From NCBI GenBank assembly GCA_947462875.1, contig CANHQJ010000015.1, positions 34,543-98,542 of the forward strand: a DNA stretch of 64,000 nucleotides, read 5' to 3'. Below the pieces are notes generated by a model that worked only from the letters and a program-made list of their open reading frames with translations, was not told where the DNA came from and made no database searches. Position numbers and translations under genes: made by a program. Positions 21,711 through 31,319 of the stretch are shown in pieces (position 1 is the stretch's first letter; each line of letters begins with the position of its first letter). This DNA is from Verrucomicrobiia bacterium (GTDB lineage: Bacteria > Verrucomicrobiota > Verrucomicrobiia > Verrucomicrobiales > Akkermansiaceae).

Positions 21711-21801
21711 TGCTTCAGTGCCTCGCGGCGGAATGCTTGTGCCACCGCCGCGCCTCTGAGTCACGCCTAAAAACCGGGAAGCACCAGTTTTCTCACCACA
21801 C

Positions 21802-21834
21802 AAAAAAAATCCCCGCCGGAAAACCGGCGGGGAT
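21802..21834 (-). terminator. Rho-independent terminator of the aminotransferase gene
   Basis: TCCCCGCCGG-AAAA-CCGGCGGGGA is a perfect ten-base-pair stem (21810-21833). Read on the minus strand it is followed by eight T (21802-21809), 27 bases beyond the aminotransferase stop. Confidence 0.9.
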
Positions 21835-21860
21835 AAGAAATTCAGACGCTGTCAGCCGAA

Positions 21861-23027
21861 TCAATGCTCGCGGCAGAATGCCTCAAAACGGTCCAGTCCC
21901 TCGGCGAGGACGTCGAGCGTGGTGCAGTAGCTGAGGCGGATGCCGTCATCGTAACCAAACGCAATGCCAGGCACCGCCGCCACTTTGTAGCGCGAGAGCA
22001 GTTTATCGCAAAGGTTCATCGACTTCAGCCCGAGCTTGCCAGTGTAAACGAAAAAGTAAAACGCACCCTTCGGCTCGACGACGCGGATGTTCGGAATCTG
22101 ACGCAGACGGCCCAGCATGAACTGGCGGCGCACGTCGTATTCACCCACCATGTCGCTGACGAATGTCTGATCGCCGGTCAGGGCCGCCAGTGCGCCGTAT
22201 TGCGCGAACGAGCAAGCATTCGATACCGTGTGGTTCTGGATTTTCTCGATCGCTTCCGCGAGTGGGCGAGGAGCGGCGGTGTAGCCGAGGCGCCATCCGG
22301 TCATGGAGTAGCCTTTGGAAAATCCGTTCACCGTGATGGTGATGTCGTAGAGTTCCTGGCTGAGCGAGGCGATGGAAACGTGTTTCGCATCACCGTAGAC
22401 CAGCTTTTCATAAATTTCATCGGACAAAATAACGATGTCTTCCGAGAGCGCGATCTCACCCAGCGCGAGCAATTCCTCCTCGGTGTAAATGGCACCGGTA
22501 GGGTTTCCGGGGCTGTTGATGATGACCATCTTGGTGCGTGGGGTCATGGCTTCCTCGAACTGCTCAGGAGTCATTTTCCAGCCCGTCGATTCGGAGGTTT
22601 CCACGATCACAGGCACGCCGCCCGCCATCGTCACCATGTCGGGATAGCTGACCCAATACGGTGCCGGAATAACGACTTCATCGCCTTCTTCCACCATGGC
22701 CAGAATCGCCATGTAGCATGCCATTTTCGCGCCGCCAGTGACACAAATGTCCTTGGCGTCATAGGAAAGATTGTTGTCCGCCTTAAGCTTCGCCGAGAGC
22801 GCCTCGCGCAGTTCGGGGATGCCCGCTGCGGCGGTGTATTTGGTGAAGCCGGCCATCAGGGCGGCGGCTCCGGCTTGCTTGACATGCTCCGGGGTGTCCA
22901 TGTCCGGCTCACCGCCCGCCAATCCGTATACTTCCTCACCGCGCGCTTTCATCGCCTTGGCTTGGTTGGTAATGGCAAGAGTGAGGGAGGGAGAAACTTT
23001 GTTGATTCGTGATGAGATGCTTTCCAT
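21861..23027 (-). CDS. aspC: Pyridoxal-phosphate aminotransferase (aspartate aminotransferase type)
   Basis: Product of 388 residues from the ATG at 23027 (MESISSRINKVSPSLTLAIT). It belongs to the class I fold I aminotransferases. The family motifs are present: YWVSYPD, NSPGNPTGAIY, DEIYEKLVYG, the PLP-lysine motif FSKGYSMTGWRLGY, and the C-terminal arginine in GIRLSY. The subgroup is the Igamma type of AspC found in thermophiles and many other bacteria. Aspartate and glutamate are likely substrates, but prephenate-type activity cannot be excluded. It is monocistronic with its own terminator. Confidence 0.9.
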   Translation of the reverse strand: MESISSRINKVSPSLTLAITNQAKAMKARGEEVYGLAGGEPDMDTPEHVKQAGAAALMAGFTKYTAAAGIPELREALSAKLKADNNLSYDAKDICVTGGAKMACYMAILAMVEEGDEVVIPAPYWVSYPDMVTMAGGVPVIVETSESTGWKMTPEQFEEAMTPRTKMVIINSPGNPTGAIYTEEELLALGEIALSEDIVILSDEIYEKLVYGDAKHVSIASLSQELYDITITVNGFSKGYSMTGWRLGYTAAPRPLAEAIEKIQNHTVSNACSFAQYGALAALTGDQTFVSDMVGEYDVRRQFMLGRLRQIPNIRVVEPKGAFYFFVYTGKLGLKSMNLCDKLLSRYKVAAVPGIAFGYDDGIRLSYCTTLDVLAEGLDRFEAFCREH

Positions 23028-23171
23028 GACTGCGCGGATTGGTGTTCGTAGCCCGGAGACGAGCCACGATACTGTAAGAACGCGCGTCGCCTGCGGTGCG
23101 GACGCACCTTTTGCCCATTCCCCCGTCGCAAGGCAAGCGGAATGCGCGAGCAAAACGATTTTTTTGCGACT

Positions 23172-25028
23172 TCAGCGCTCGGCCCCGCGCGATTGGAAGG
23201 GATGGCTTTGCACGATAGCCAGAATCACCGGGCGGATTTGATACTGGTGTTTCACCAAGGTCTGGTAGAGCTGGTCAATGACCGGCTCATCGTAGTATTC
23301 GAGCGGCCTACCGAGCGAGTAACCAAGCAACTTGCGGCAGAAATTTTTGCAAAACAGCTCGTTCGAGTCGACGAGCAGTTTTTTCAGCTCGGCGGGCGTG
23401 GAAAAGACGATATCGCCGGGCAAGGCCGCCACGGAATCGACCTTCTTGCCATTCGCATCGTGACTGCGCCAGCGGCCGATGGCATCGAAGTTCTCCAGCC
23501 CGAAGCCGAGCGGATCGATTTTTTCATGGCATCCCGCGCAGTTCGGTTTCTGGCGATGCAACTCCAGTTGCTTGCGAAACGAGAGCCCCTCGCTGGATTT
23601 ATCGTCGGCTGGCAGCTCCCCGGCATCGGGCGGCGGCGGTGGTGGGGGTGTGCCGAGAATGGTATCGAGAATCCACTTGCCGCGTTTGACCGGGCTGGTG
23701 CGCAGCGGCAGCGACGTGGCGGTCAGGATCGAGGCCTGGCCAATGACTCCCCCGCGCTGCGGATCGTTGATCGCCACCAGTCTCATCTGCGGCCCGGTCA
23801 CGCCTGGCATGCCATAGTGCCGCGCGAGCTCCTCATTGACGAAGGTGTACTTGCTATCGAGCAGCTCGGTGATCGGACGGTTTTTTGTCTGGATGTGATG
23901 GAAAAACTCCACCGACTCCCGGTACATGGCGATGCGCAGGCTTTCCGTAAACATCGGGAAGCGCTTGACATCCGGAGTGACGGATTCCCGCAGTTCGTCA
24001 AAGCCCAGCCACTGCCCGGCAAAGTAGCGTGCCAGCGTATCGGAGCGCGGGTCGTCCAACATGCGCAGCACCTGTTGTTGCAAGATCACGGGGTCCGAGA
24101 GTTTTCCCTGATCGGCCAGTTGGAACAAGGTGCGATCCGGCATCGAAGCCCAGAGGAAATACGAGAGTCGCGTCGCCAGCTCAAACGAATCGACTTTCCA
24201 CTCCTTCTGCCCTGGCTGATCGACTTCCCAGCGAAACAAAAAGGCCGGATGGATCAGCAGCGCACGCAGCGGCGCGCGGAAGGCGTTTTCATAGCTCTCG
24301 CCCCGCTTCAAGGCCTGTTGGTAGAGCTCCATCAAGTGCGCCACATCCTCATCGCTCAGCCGCCGGCGAAAGGCCAGCGAGGCGTGGGATACCAGCACCG
24401 CCCGCGCCGCGATCAGCGGGTCTTCTTTTTCCTGCGGCTTGCGAAAAATCACCCGCTTTTGCAAGGCAGGCTGCGCATAAATGGCATCCACCACCTTGCG
24501 CGAGGACTGCACGTATTTTTCCATCAAGACCGGAGGGATGAACAGAGAATCACCGACGTTATCGAACCCTTCGCCCCCCGCCCCATCCGCAGGAAACTCC
24601 TGTCCCGCAAGAAAAGAAATCCCGAACAAGTCGCGCACGGTGTTGTTGTATTCATTGCGATTCAATCGCCGCACGGTGGGTCGTCCGGGCTTGCGCGGGA
24701 AGTCACCTTTTTTCAGATGGGCCATCACGCCCTCGATCTCGCGCACCATCAGCGCGCGCTCTTCGGCAGTCGGCAGCTCGTCCACATCATCCTCCGGCGG
24801 CATGTCGCCGGTTTTGATCTGATCGGCCACGTTTTTCAAAAAACGATGGTAGCGATAGGCGTCTTCCGCCGTTTTGATCTGGTGGAGTTCAATGCCGCCT
24901 TTCTGCTTCTTCTCACCATGACATTGGTAGCAATGCTGATCCAGCAATGGCACGACTTTCTCGGAAAATGAATCCGCGCGACACGGAATCACCAAGCTGG
25001 CAATCAAAAGGTAACGAAAATACTCCAT
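23172..25028 (-). CDS. Secreted DUF1592-family cytochrome-like protein
   Basis: Product of 618 residues with a signal peptide. The domain order is that of the planctomycete/verrucomicrobial family: PSCyt1 with a haem motif CYQCH (33-37), DUF1587 (RRLNRNEYNNTVRDLFG), DUF1595 (about 205-265), DUF1592 (about 280-405), DUF1588 around a run of seven prolines (ILGTPPPPPPP), and DUF1585 toward the end. A second CAGCH motif lies near residue 495. Such proteins are exported and often sit beside DUF1552 genes, which is not the case here. Function is unknown; a periplasmic redox role is inferred from haem sites. Confidence 0.9.
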   Translation of the reverse strand: MEYFRYLLIASLVIPCRADSFSEKVVPLLDQHCYQCHGEKKQKGGIELHQIKTAEDAYRYHRFLKNVADQIKTGDMPPEDDVDELPTAEERALMVREIEGVMAHLKKGDFPRKPGRPTVRRLNRNEYNNTVRDLFGISFLAGQEFPADGAGGEGFDNVGDSLFIPPVLMEKYVQSSRKVVDAIYAQPALQKRVIFRKPQEKEDPLIAARAVLVSHASLAFRRRLSDEDVAHLMELYQQALKRGESYENAFRAPLRALLIHPAFLFRWEVDQPGQKEWKVDSFELATRLSYFLWASMPDRTLFQLADQGKLSDPVILQQQVLRMLDDPRSDTLARYFAGQWLGFDELRESVTPDVKRFPMFTESLRIAMYRESVEFFHHIQTKNRPITELLDSKYTFVNEELARHYGMPGVTGPQMRLVAINDPQRGGVIGQASILTATSLPLRTSPVKRGKWILDTILGTPPPPPPPDAGELPADDKSSEGLSFRKQLELHRQKPNCAGCHEKIDPLGFGLENFDAIGRWRSHDANGKKVDSVAALPGDIVFSTPAELKKLLVDSNELFCKNFCRKLLGYSLGRPLEYYDEPVIDQLYQTLVKHQYQIRPVILAIVQSHPFQSRGAER

Positions 25029-25206
25029 CGGAAATGCATGGGTGAATACGAAAATCAGCGCCGGAAATTACACCGTGTATCCCATTTCGCAATACAGTCT
25101 GTCATGAAAAGGCACCATTTGCAGGTCGCTTCCGAGTTATTGGAACGCAATGACAAAACTTTTTCGCATTTCCCCTAAGGATCGGGCGCGCTGAGGCGTT
25201 ATAAGC

Positions 25207-25995
25207 GTGATGAGTCGTGTACTTTTTCTCACATGGATCCTGTTGCTCCCCTCCCTGGTTCAGGCGGAATCCCGCAAATGGATGAGCAAGGATGGCTCCA
25301 AGTTCATCATCGCCGATTACGTCAGCCACAATCAATTCACCGTTACCGTGAAACGCGTGGATGGTAAGGTCGTCACACTCGGTCGCAATGACCTGCATCC
25401 CGATGATGTGAATTACCTCGCCAAACTCCCCGCTCCCAAAACCACACCGAGCAAATCCTCCACTCCCGATCCGACAACCACCGCACCGGTGATGGAAGAC
25501 AGCGCGGTGTTCGATACCCTCAAGCTCGGCGACAGCCACAAGGAAGTGCAAGGAAAAGTCAAAGCCAGCAAAATGCTGGAGCTCACCGTCGATGAAATCT
25601 ACCTTGGCCGCTTCGGAATGAACGGCTCCTACCGCACCAAACAAACCATAGGCGGGCTGAAGTGCCTGTTGTATTTCGATTGGGACGAAAGTGGCAACCT
25701 GAAGGAATTGACCCTGCAAACACAACCCCAGCAAGGCGACACCTACGGCGGATTACTCAAGGACACATGGGCTGAGCTCAGCAAGCTCATGACGACCCTG
25801 CACGGCAAGCCACTGCAAAATGCCGATTTTCCCGCCGCCTCCACGCTCCAAAATGACATGTCGCTGAGCACACACCTCTGGCGCTTGGGCGGGGGTGGTA
25901 GCGCGCTGCTGGGCACCTCGAAATCCGCCGAAGGCTATATGGTCAGCGTCCGTTTCACCACGGAAAAAATCGAGCCTGTTCGCATCGAAAAATAA
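25207..25995 (+). CDS. Secreted SHD1-like domain protein
   Basis: Product of 262 residues with a signal peptide (MMSRVLFLTWILLLPSLVQA). Residues 21-75 resemble the SLA1 homology domain 1 found in many exported proteins of this phylum (RKWMSKDGSKFIIADYV, RVDGKVVTLGRNDL). A Thr/Pro/Ser-rich linker follows (about 78-100), then a C-terminal region without recognised family. It is divergent from the DUF1592-type gene, with 178 bases between the starts. Function is unknown. Confidence 0.7.
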   Translation: MMSRVLFLTWILLLPSLVQAESRKWMSKDGSKFIIADYVSHNQFTVTVKRVDGKVVTLGRNDLHPDDVNYLAKLPAPKTTPSKSSTPDPTTTAPVMEDSAVFDTLKLGDSHKEVQGKVKASKMLELTVDEIYLGRFGMNGSYRTKQTIGGLKCLLYFDWDESGNLKELTLQTQPQQGDTYGGLLKDTWAELSKLMTTLHGKPLQNADFPAASTLQNDMSLSTHLWRLGGGGSALLGTSKSAEGYMVSVRFTTEKIEPVRIEK

Positions 25996-26120
25996 CGCTC
26001 GTACCCAAACGATCACCTCCAAGCCCTGGTAACGTTTTTGTTTTTCTCCACGAATCTCACATTGGTGCAAATTCCTGCTTTCCCTCAGGCAGAAACTAAG
26101 GCAAATTAGCGCTGTCCACT

Positions 26121-29100
26121 ATGGAGGAACGCTACGAAATTCGCGGAAAAATCGGCCAAGGCGGACTTGGCGCTGTCTATCGTGCTCATGACAAAATTCT
26201 CAACCGAGAAGTCGCCATCAAGCGCATCCTCCCTGAGGACAGCGGCCAACCGGATAGCGAAGCCGCCATGCAGCTCACGAAAGAAGCAGGCGCTCTCTCC
26301 GCCCTGCAACATCCTCACATCGTGACGATCTACGATGTCGGCATCGACAAGGATGGCCCCTTCGTGGTGATGGAACTTCTTCACGGCAGGACAGTGGATG
26401 ATGTCGTGGAAAAAGCCGTTTTCACGTGGAACGACTTCCGCGAATTCGCCCTGCAAACACAGGAGGCCCTGATCGCAGCACAGGACATGGATCTCGTTCA
26501 CCGCGATCTCAAGCCCTCCAACATCATGCTGACCTGGCTGCCCTCGGGGAAATTCCAGGTCAAGATTGTCGATTTCGGACTCGCCAAGTTCACCCCCAAA
26601 CCCTCTCTGCAAACCATCGACCAGAAGGATTCGATCTTCGGCTCCATTTTTTTCATGGCACCCGAGCAGTTCGAGCGCGTGGAGCTGGATGCGCGCACCG
26701 ACCTCTATGCCATGGGCTGCGTTTACTACTACGCCCTCACCGGAGTCCATCCCTTCGATGGAGAAACCGGCCCGCAAGTAATGTGCGCCCATCTCGATCA
26801 CCGCGTTTTTCCTCTGCACGAAATCCGGCCCGACCTGCCGCGGTGGGTATCGGACTGGATCATGTGGCACATCAATCGCCTGCCGGAACACCGCCCGAAC
26901 AAGGCCCGCGAGTCTCTGGCCCTCTTTCTGCAAAACGTGCAACTCGGCGATAACGCACCTGCGGCAGAAACTCCCGCCCCTGCCCGCAGCAAGCCCATTC
27001 TGCTCACTCCCGGCGCTCCTGCCGCCGCCGTCAAGCAAACACCCCCGCCCCCTCCGCTTACCTCGCTGCTGAAAACAGCACCTCAGCCCATCATGCCGCC
27101 GGAAAATTTCGGCCGCGCCAGTGTGCACACCTCGGCACAAGCACCCATCAGCGCTACAGAAGAGCTTGCTCCCGCACCCAATGCGCCTGCTCCCGCAGAA
27201 GTCGCCGCACCTCCCGCAGCGCCCGAAGCCGAGGATAACCCACCGACTCTTTCCCCGATTCCCGATACAGATATGAGCGAAGACCTGACTCCCAAACCCA
27301 AACCACGTTTGATCATCCCCGGTGCAAAGCCAGCCGCAGCTGCCACACCCGTCGCTGCCACACCCGTCGCTGCCACACCCGTCGTTGCCACACCCGTCGT
27401 TGCCACACCCGTCGTTGCCACACCCGTCGTTGCCACACCTGTCGTTGCCACACCTGTCGTTGCCACACCCGTCGTTGCCACACCCGTCGTTGCCACACCC
27501 GTCGTTGCCACACCCGTCGTTGCCACACCTGTCGTTGCCACACCTGTCGTTGCCACACCTGTCGTTGCCACACCTGTCGTTGCCACACATGTCGTTGCCA
27601 CTCCGCCACCGCCCGTCGTCGCCACACCTGTCGCTGTCACTCCGCCACCACCCGTCGTCGTCCCTGCAGTCACCCCACCGCCGCCGGTTGTTGCCGCCTC
27701 AGCACCTGCAGTAGCAGCGGCTCCAGCAGCAGTCGCTCCACCGCTTGCCGTGCCAGTCGTCCCTGCCAAGCCCGCCATCCAGGCTGGCGCTTCGCCGATG
27801 CTCGCGGCCCGCCCCATTGCCACCGCGCAGGCATCTCCCGGCGCACCAAAAACCATGCCTTTGCAAGGTCCCGCCACCGCCCCGGCCGTCCATAAACCCG
27901 CACCGATGGGTGCCACAAAATCTGCCCAGCCCGCACCCGGAGCCACGCAACTCAGCACCTCCGGCCCCCAAAAAAGCAAGGGCATGAGCAATGGCGCCAA
28001 AGCCGCTCTCGCCACCACCTTGGGTATCGTCGTGATCGTAGTCGCCGGACTCATTCTCTCGCGTAGTGCGCAAAGCAAAATCAACAAGCGCTATAACTCC
28101 TTGGTCGAATTGGCCGCCATGGCCAATACCAAAGAACTACCTGTCAGCAGCAAGGATCTCGATATCCTGCTGAACGCCGCCACCAGCATCACCGCCTCGA
28201 CCAGTCGCGAGACGGTATACAAAGCACTATACATCGCAGAGTCGACTGACGGCACCGACATCGATGAAAAGCTCATTCAGTATACCACCACTACGGCGAT
28301 GAATGAGGAAATCCGCATCAATCTGCTGCGCCGCGTCATCGGCGGCCGTATCGCCGCCGGTCACAAGGATGCCAAAACCGCCACCGCACTGATCCAGTTC
28401 ATCAACTCCAACCCCAAACCGGAAAGTGCCGCCGCTGCCATCGAGGCGCTGAAGGGCATGGCAGCTGACGAGCACTTCACCCCCTTGCTCAGTCTGTTGC
28501 AATTCTCCGCCGATCCGAACATCCGCAAACACTGCGAGGAAGTCGTCGTCACCATCATCAAGCAATCCACCAACCGCACGGCTCTCGCCGATACCGTGGA
28601 ACCAGCCTACGCAGCGGCGACCGTGCCCGAGATCAAGCAGTCGCTCTTGCGCGTGCTCGGTGCCACCGGATCCCCCAAGGCCAAGGAATTGCTTCTGAGC
28701 AATCTCAAGGGAAGCGATAAAATCATGCAGATCGCCGCAGCGGATGCCTCCAAAAACTGGCCGGATGAATCCTTGCTCGAACCTCTGATTGAAACGCTCA
28801 GCGCCATGGAAGATCCTACCCTGCGCGCTCGCATTTTCCATTCCTGCCGGGAATTCCTGCTCACCGAATCCAAGCGCACTGACGCGAAAAACGAGGAACT
28901 CTGGAAGCTCCTCGCCAACTCCGCCAAAGTCGATTCCGAACAAGAGGCTGTCATCCGCTCGCTTGTCACGAATTCCTCGACCAATACCACCAAGTGGGCC
29001 ATCGAGATCATCAGCAAATTCGAAAAAACCTCCGAAAGCGATCGCGTCATCGACCTCGCCGGCAAAGCGCTCGACCGCCTGAAGGCACGCACCGAAACGG

Positions 29101-29129
29101 ACGAGAAAGAAGATAAAAAAGAAGAATAA
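26121..29129 (+). CDS. Membrane-anchored Ser/Thr protein kinase with VVATP repeats and HEAT-like sensor region
   Basis: Product of 1002 residues. The N-terminal Hanks-type kinase (about 1-275) has all key motifs: glycine loop GQGGLG, VAIK with Lys34, HRDLKPSN (near 128), DFG (near 150) and APEQ. A low-complexity linker follows, holding 17 units of a five-residue repeat (about 409-493) and Pro/Ala-rich sequence. One transmembrane segment lies near 628-650 (TTLGIVVIVVAGLILS). The C-terminal 350 residues are helical and HEAT-like and would face the periplasm. It probably transduces an envelope signal. Substrates are unknown. Confidence 0.92.
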   Translation: MEERYEIRGKIGQGGLGAVYRAHDKILNREVAIKRILPEDSGQPDSEAAMQLTKEAGALSALQHPHIVTIYDVGIDKDGPFVVMELLHGRTVDDVVEKAVFTWNDFREFALQTQEALIAAQDMDLVHRDLKPSNIMLTWLPSGKFQVKIVDFGLAKFTPKPSLQTIDQKDSIFGSIFFMAPEQFERVELDARTDLYAMGCVYYYALTGVHPFDGETGPQVMCAHLDHRVFPLHEIRPDLPRWVSDWIMWHINRLPEHRPNKARESLALFLQNVQLGDNAPAAETPAPARSKPILLTPGAPAAAVKQTPPPPPLTSLLKTAPQPIMPPENFGRASVHTSAQAPISATEELAPAPNAPAPAEVAAPPAAPEAEDNPPTLSPIPDTDMSEDLTPKPKPRLIIPGAKPAAAATPVAATPVAATPVVATPVVATPVVATPVVATPVVATPVVATPVVATPVVATPVVATPVVATPVVATPVVATPVVATPVVATHVVATPPPPVVATPVAVTPPPPVVVPAVTPPPPVVAASAPAVAAAPAAVAPPLAVPVVPAKPAIQAGASPMLAARPIATAQASPGAPKTMPLQGPATAPAVHKPAPMGATKSAQPAPGATQLSTSGPQKSKGMSNGAKAALATTLGIVVIVVAGLILSRSAQSKINKRYNSLVELAAMANTKELPVSSKDLDILLNAATSITASTSRETVYKALYIAESTDGTDIDEKLIQYTTTTAMNEEIRINLLRRVIGGRIAAGHKDAKTATALIQFINSNPKPESAAAAIEALKGMAADEHFTPLLSLLQFSADPNIRKHCEEVVVTIIKQSTNRTALADTVEPAYAAATVPEIKQSLLRVLGATGSPKAKELLLSNLKGSDKIMQIAAADASKNWPDESLLEPLIETLSAMEDPTLRARIFHSCREFLLTESKRTDAKNEELWKLLANSAKVDSEQEAVIRSLVTNSSTNTTKWAIEIISKFEKTSESDRVIDLAGKALDRLKARTETDEKEDKKEE
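27346..27600 (+). repeat. 15-bp tandem repeat, 17 units, inside the kinase gene
   Basis: Consensus CACCCGTCGTTGCCA, encoding the pentapeptide VVATP, is repeated 17 times without a break. Variants are a C/T at one position, GCT for GTT in the first units, and CAT (His) near the end. A 15-base unit keeps the frame if copy number changes, so the linker length could vary between strains. Confidence 0.95.
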
Positions 29130-29182
29130 TCTTCCCTCTCATCCCGCTCTCCCACAGTCCCCTCTCACGCACACACTCACTC

Positions 29183-29728
29183 ATGCACGAAGAAATCACT
29201 CTCACCCGCGACGTTGACGCCATCCAGATCCCCAGTGGAGACAGCCTCACCCTGCCCATCGGCACCGTCGTTTACATCACCCAGCGCCTCGGCGGCACCT
29301 ACACGGTGGCCACCTCCTCCGGCCTCGCTCGGATTTCCTCCAAAGACGCCGATGCCCTCGGTATCAATCCGGAGGCCGAACAGAAAAAAATCGAAGAGAT
29401 CGAACGCCTCAAGGACGCCCCCCTCGAAGAGCAAGTCTGGGCCCAGCTCAAAGGAGTCTATGATCCGGAAATCCCCGTGGACATCGTCAATCTCGGATTG
29501 GTCTATGATTGCTCACTGGAAAAACAAGATGGCAAGACCGTGGCTCTCGTGAAAATGACACTCACCGCCCCGGGCTGCGGCATGGGTCCTGTGATCGCGG
29601 CCGATGCCCAGGCCCGCATCATGTCGCTACCGGAAGTCGATGATGCCCGCGTCGAGCTCGTCTGGGATCCGGCATGGAATCAGGACATGATCTCGGAAGA
29701 GGGACGCATGATTCTCGGCATGGTCTAA
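29183..29728 (+). CDS. sufT: SufT-like Fe-S cluster assembly factor (DUF59/MIP18 family)
   Basis: Product of 181 residues, typical of the longer SufT type: an N-terminal part (TRDVDAIQIPSGDSLTLPIG) followed by a DUF59 domain from about residue 85 (YDPEIPVDIVNLGLVYD). The conserved cysteine is in APGCGMG. SufT supports maturation of Fe-S proteins. No other suf genes are adjacent. It is 53 bases after the kinase gene and 13 before a lipoprotein gene, so it may be co-transcribed. Confidence 0.85.
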   Translation: MHEEITLTRDVDAIQIPSGDSLTLPIGTVVYITQRLGGTYTVATSSGLARISSKDADALGINPEAEQKKIEEIERLKDAPLEEQVWAQLKGVYDPEIPVDIVNLGLVYDCSLEKQDGKTVALVKMTLTAPGCGMGPVIAADAQARIMSLPEVDDARVELVWDPAWNQDMISEEGRMILGMV

Positions 29729-29741
29729 CATTTCCACCCTC

Positions 29742-30335
29742 ATGATCGCTCGCCTGTCGCTTCTTGTCACCCTGTCCCTCGCGCTCTCGCACTGTGCGGA
29801 CAAGGCGGACAACAGCCAGGCCGCGGCGGAAGCTTCCAAGCCGCGCAGCATGAACGAGCGCTTCAATGGCCGCGGCAAGGAAGGGTACTATCAGGACAGT
29901 GAGGGAAATTGGAAAATCAAAGACGACAAGCGCAGTTCCTTCGAGTCCGTGGGTCGCTCGCCACTCGGCAACCAGCAATACTCCGGAAAAGCCTACAACC
30001 CCGGTAGCGTGGAAAAACAATCGTGGTGGGGAAACACCCGCTACCAGAAGCAAGCCTACCTCGGCAACACCTCGGCCGATCAGTTCAAAACCACCGCCCC
30101 TGATGCCGGCAAAAGCGCTAACGAAACCGGCTCGCGCTCGATTTTTTCCCGCAAGTCCGTGACCACCCGCACGATCGATCGCACCAACGCCACAGAAAGC
30201 GGCCGATCGAACTCCATGCAGGGTGCCGATGCCGCCAGTGAAACGCAGCGCGCTTACGCCCAACCGGACATCATCGACTGGAAGGAACAACGCACCCTCC
30301 AGCTCAAGGACACCAAGTCCTGGCTCAACAAGTAA
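29742..30335 (+). CDS. Predicted lipoprotein of unknown function
   Basis: Product of 197 residues. The signal sequence ends in a lipobox-like LSHC (Cys18), so lipidation is likely. The mature part is hydrophilic, rich in Ser, Asn, Lys and Gln, with no recognisable domain and probably much disorder (EGYYQDSEGNWKIKDDKR). It follows sufT by 13 bases and converges with the small gene at 30348. Confidence 0.65.
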   Translation: MIARLSLLVTLSLALSHCADKADNSQAAAEASKPRSMNERFNGRGKEGYYQDSEGNWKIKDDKRSSFESVGRSPLGNQQYSGKAYNPGSVEKQSWWGNTRYQKQAYLGNTSADQFKTTAPDAGKSANETGSRSIFSRKSVTTRTIDRTNATESGRSNSMQGADAASETQRAYAQPDIIDWKEQRTLQLKDTKSWLNK

Positions 30336-30347
30336 GCGTTGCGCTTT

Positions 30348-30677
30348 TCAGAGCAGGCCATAGCGTTCCATCGCCCGATAGGCCCACCAGAGCACCACCG
30401 CCGCCGCAATCAGCAGGAGCAGCGTCATGCAGGAACTCCGCGCGAAATCCCTGCGTGCGTTTTTTACCTGGCCCATCGCCACCTTGTCATCGAACACTTT
30501 TCCACGAACCACGTCTTCTAACAAATCAAAGGGTGGCAGGGTGTTTCTCCGCTCTTCCTCCTCCCGGCGCAATTGCTCCGGCCGGCTTCTTTGAAGGGCG
30601 ATCTCCTCGGCCAGTGCAGCCTTCCTCCTCTGGACCTCATCCAGATCAGGCAGCGTGCGGTCGATGGATCTTTTCAT
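30348..30677 (-). CDS. Small single-pass membrane protein
   Basis: Product of 109 residues: a charged coiled-coil-like N-terminal part (EVQRRKAALAEEIALQRSRP) and one C-terminal transmembrane helix (SCMTLLLLIAAAVVLWWAY). It begins three bases after the stop of the gene at 30681, so the two are almost certainly co-transcribed and may act together at the membrane. No family recognised. Confidence 0.65.
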   Translation of the reverse strand: MKRSIDRTLPDLDEVQRRKAALAEEIALQRSRPEQLRREEEERRNTLPPFDLLEDVVRGKVFDDKVAMGQVKNARRDFARSSCMTLLLLIAAAVVLWWAYRAMERYGLL

Positions 30678-30680
30678 GAC

Positions 30681-31319
30681 TCAACGAATGAGATACAAAA
30701 TCATGCCCAGCAATGCCAGCGTAATGATGGGAAGATTGAAGGCAAAACCACTTTTCAATTGCGCCAGAAACTCACCGCCATCCGCATGCAGGGAGGGCTG
30801 CTTGCGACGCTTGCCCATGCCGAAAATCTCACCCGAGCGCATCGTGGCAAAGTGCCGCGCCGCTTCCTCGTATTCATCGGAAGCCTCATGAATCGCCGCG
30901 ATGGCTTTTTCCAGATTCGGCTTCAGATTCTCCCGGGTCCAGGCTTCCGGGTCATACTTGGCGATTTTTTTCAAGCGATTGTCGAACAAATGACGGCACT
31001 GCTCCAGCTCGTGCAGCTCGGTGCGCATCGCCAGTAATTCACGATCCATCAAGGTCACCGCATTGCCCAGCTTCTCGGTGATTTCCACCTGGCTGGAAAA
31101 GAACTCCTTTTTCTGGGAATTCAGTTCTTCCAGCTCGCGCGCCAGGCGCTCCAGCTCCTGCTGCTCGGCCTGCAATTGCTGCAAACGCACCTGGGATTCG
31201 CGGATCTGATGCTCGTAGTCGTCGGACAAAACGGACTCTCCCACGCTCGTGTCATGAGACATTTCCATCTGCCGGGCGCCGACTTTGATCTGATGTCGAT
31301 AGAGAGTTTCTTCAGTCAT
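30681..31319 (-). CDS. Coiled-coil protein with C-terminal membrane anchor
   Basis: Product of 212 residues from the ATG at 31319 (MTEETLYRHQIKVGARQMEM). A long heptad-rich coiled coil covers about residues 40-115 (RLQQLQAEQQELERLAREL), then a helical part, and a C-terminal hydrophobic tail (NLPIITLALLGMILYLIR). The layout is that of a tail-anchored protein. The partner is probably the product of the gene three bases downstream, which has the same coiled-coil plus anchor plan. Function is unknown. Confidence 0.65.
   Translation of the reverse strand: MTEETLYRHQIKVGARQMEMSHDTSVGESVLSDDYEHQIRESQVRLQQLQAEQQELERLARELEELNSQKKEFFSSQVEITEKLGNAVTLMDRELLAMRTELHELEQCRHLFDNRLKKIAKYDPEAWTRENLKPNLEKAIAAIHEASDEYEEAARHFATMRSGEIFGMGKRRKQPSLHADGGEFLAQLKSGFAFNLPIITLALLGMILYLIR

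Noticed and set aside
23028..23171. Additional N-terminal extension of the aminotransferase
   Set aside because: The upstream in-frame codons are rich in Arg/Ser/Ala with no family similarity; the start at 23027 fits the family.
26106..27590. A 494-residue antisense frame with repeated Cys-Gly-Asn-Asp motifs
   Set aside because: It is the mirror of the 15-base tandem repeat in the kinase gene; the sense frame has full kinase motifs and the antisense one no family features.
27083..28087. Gly/Thr-rich antisense frame in the kinase gene
   Set aside because: It derives from the same low-complexity DNA and lacks any independent sign of coding.
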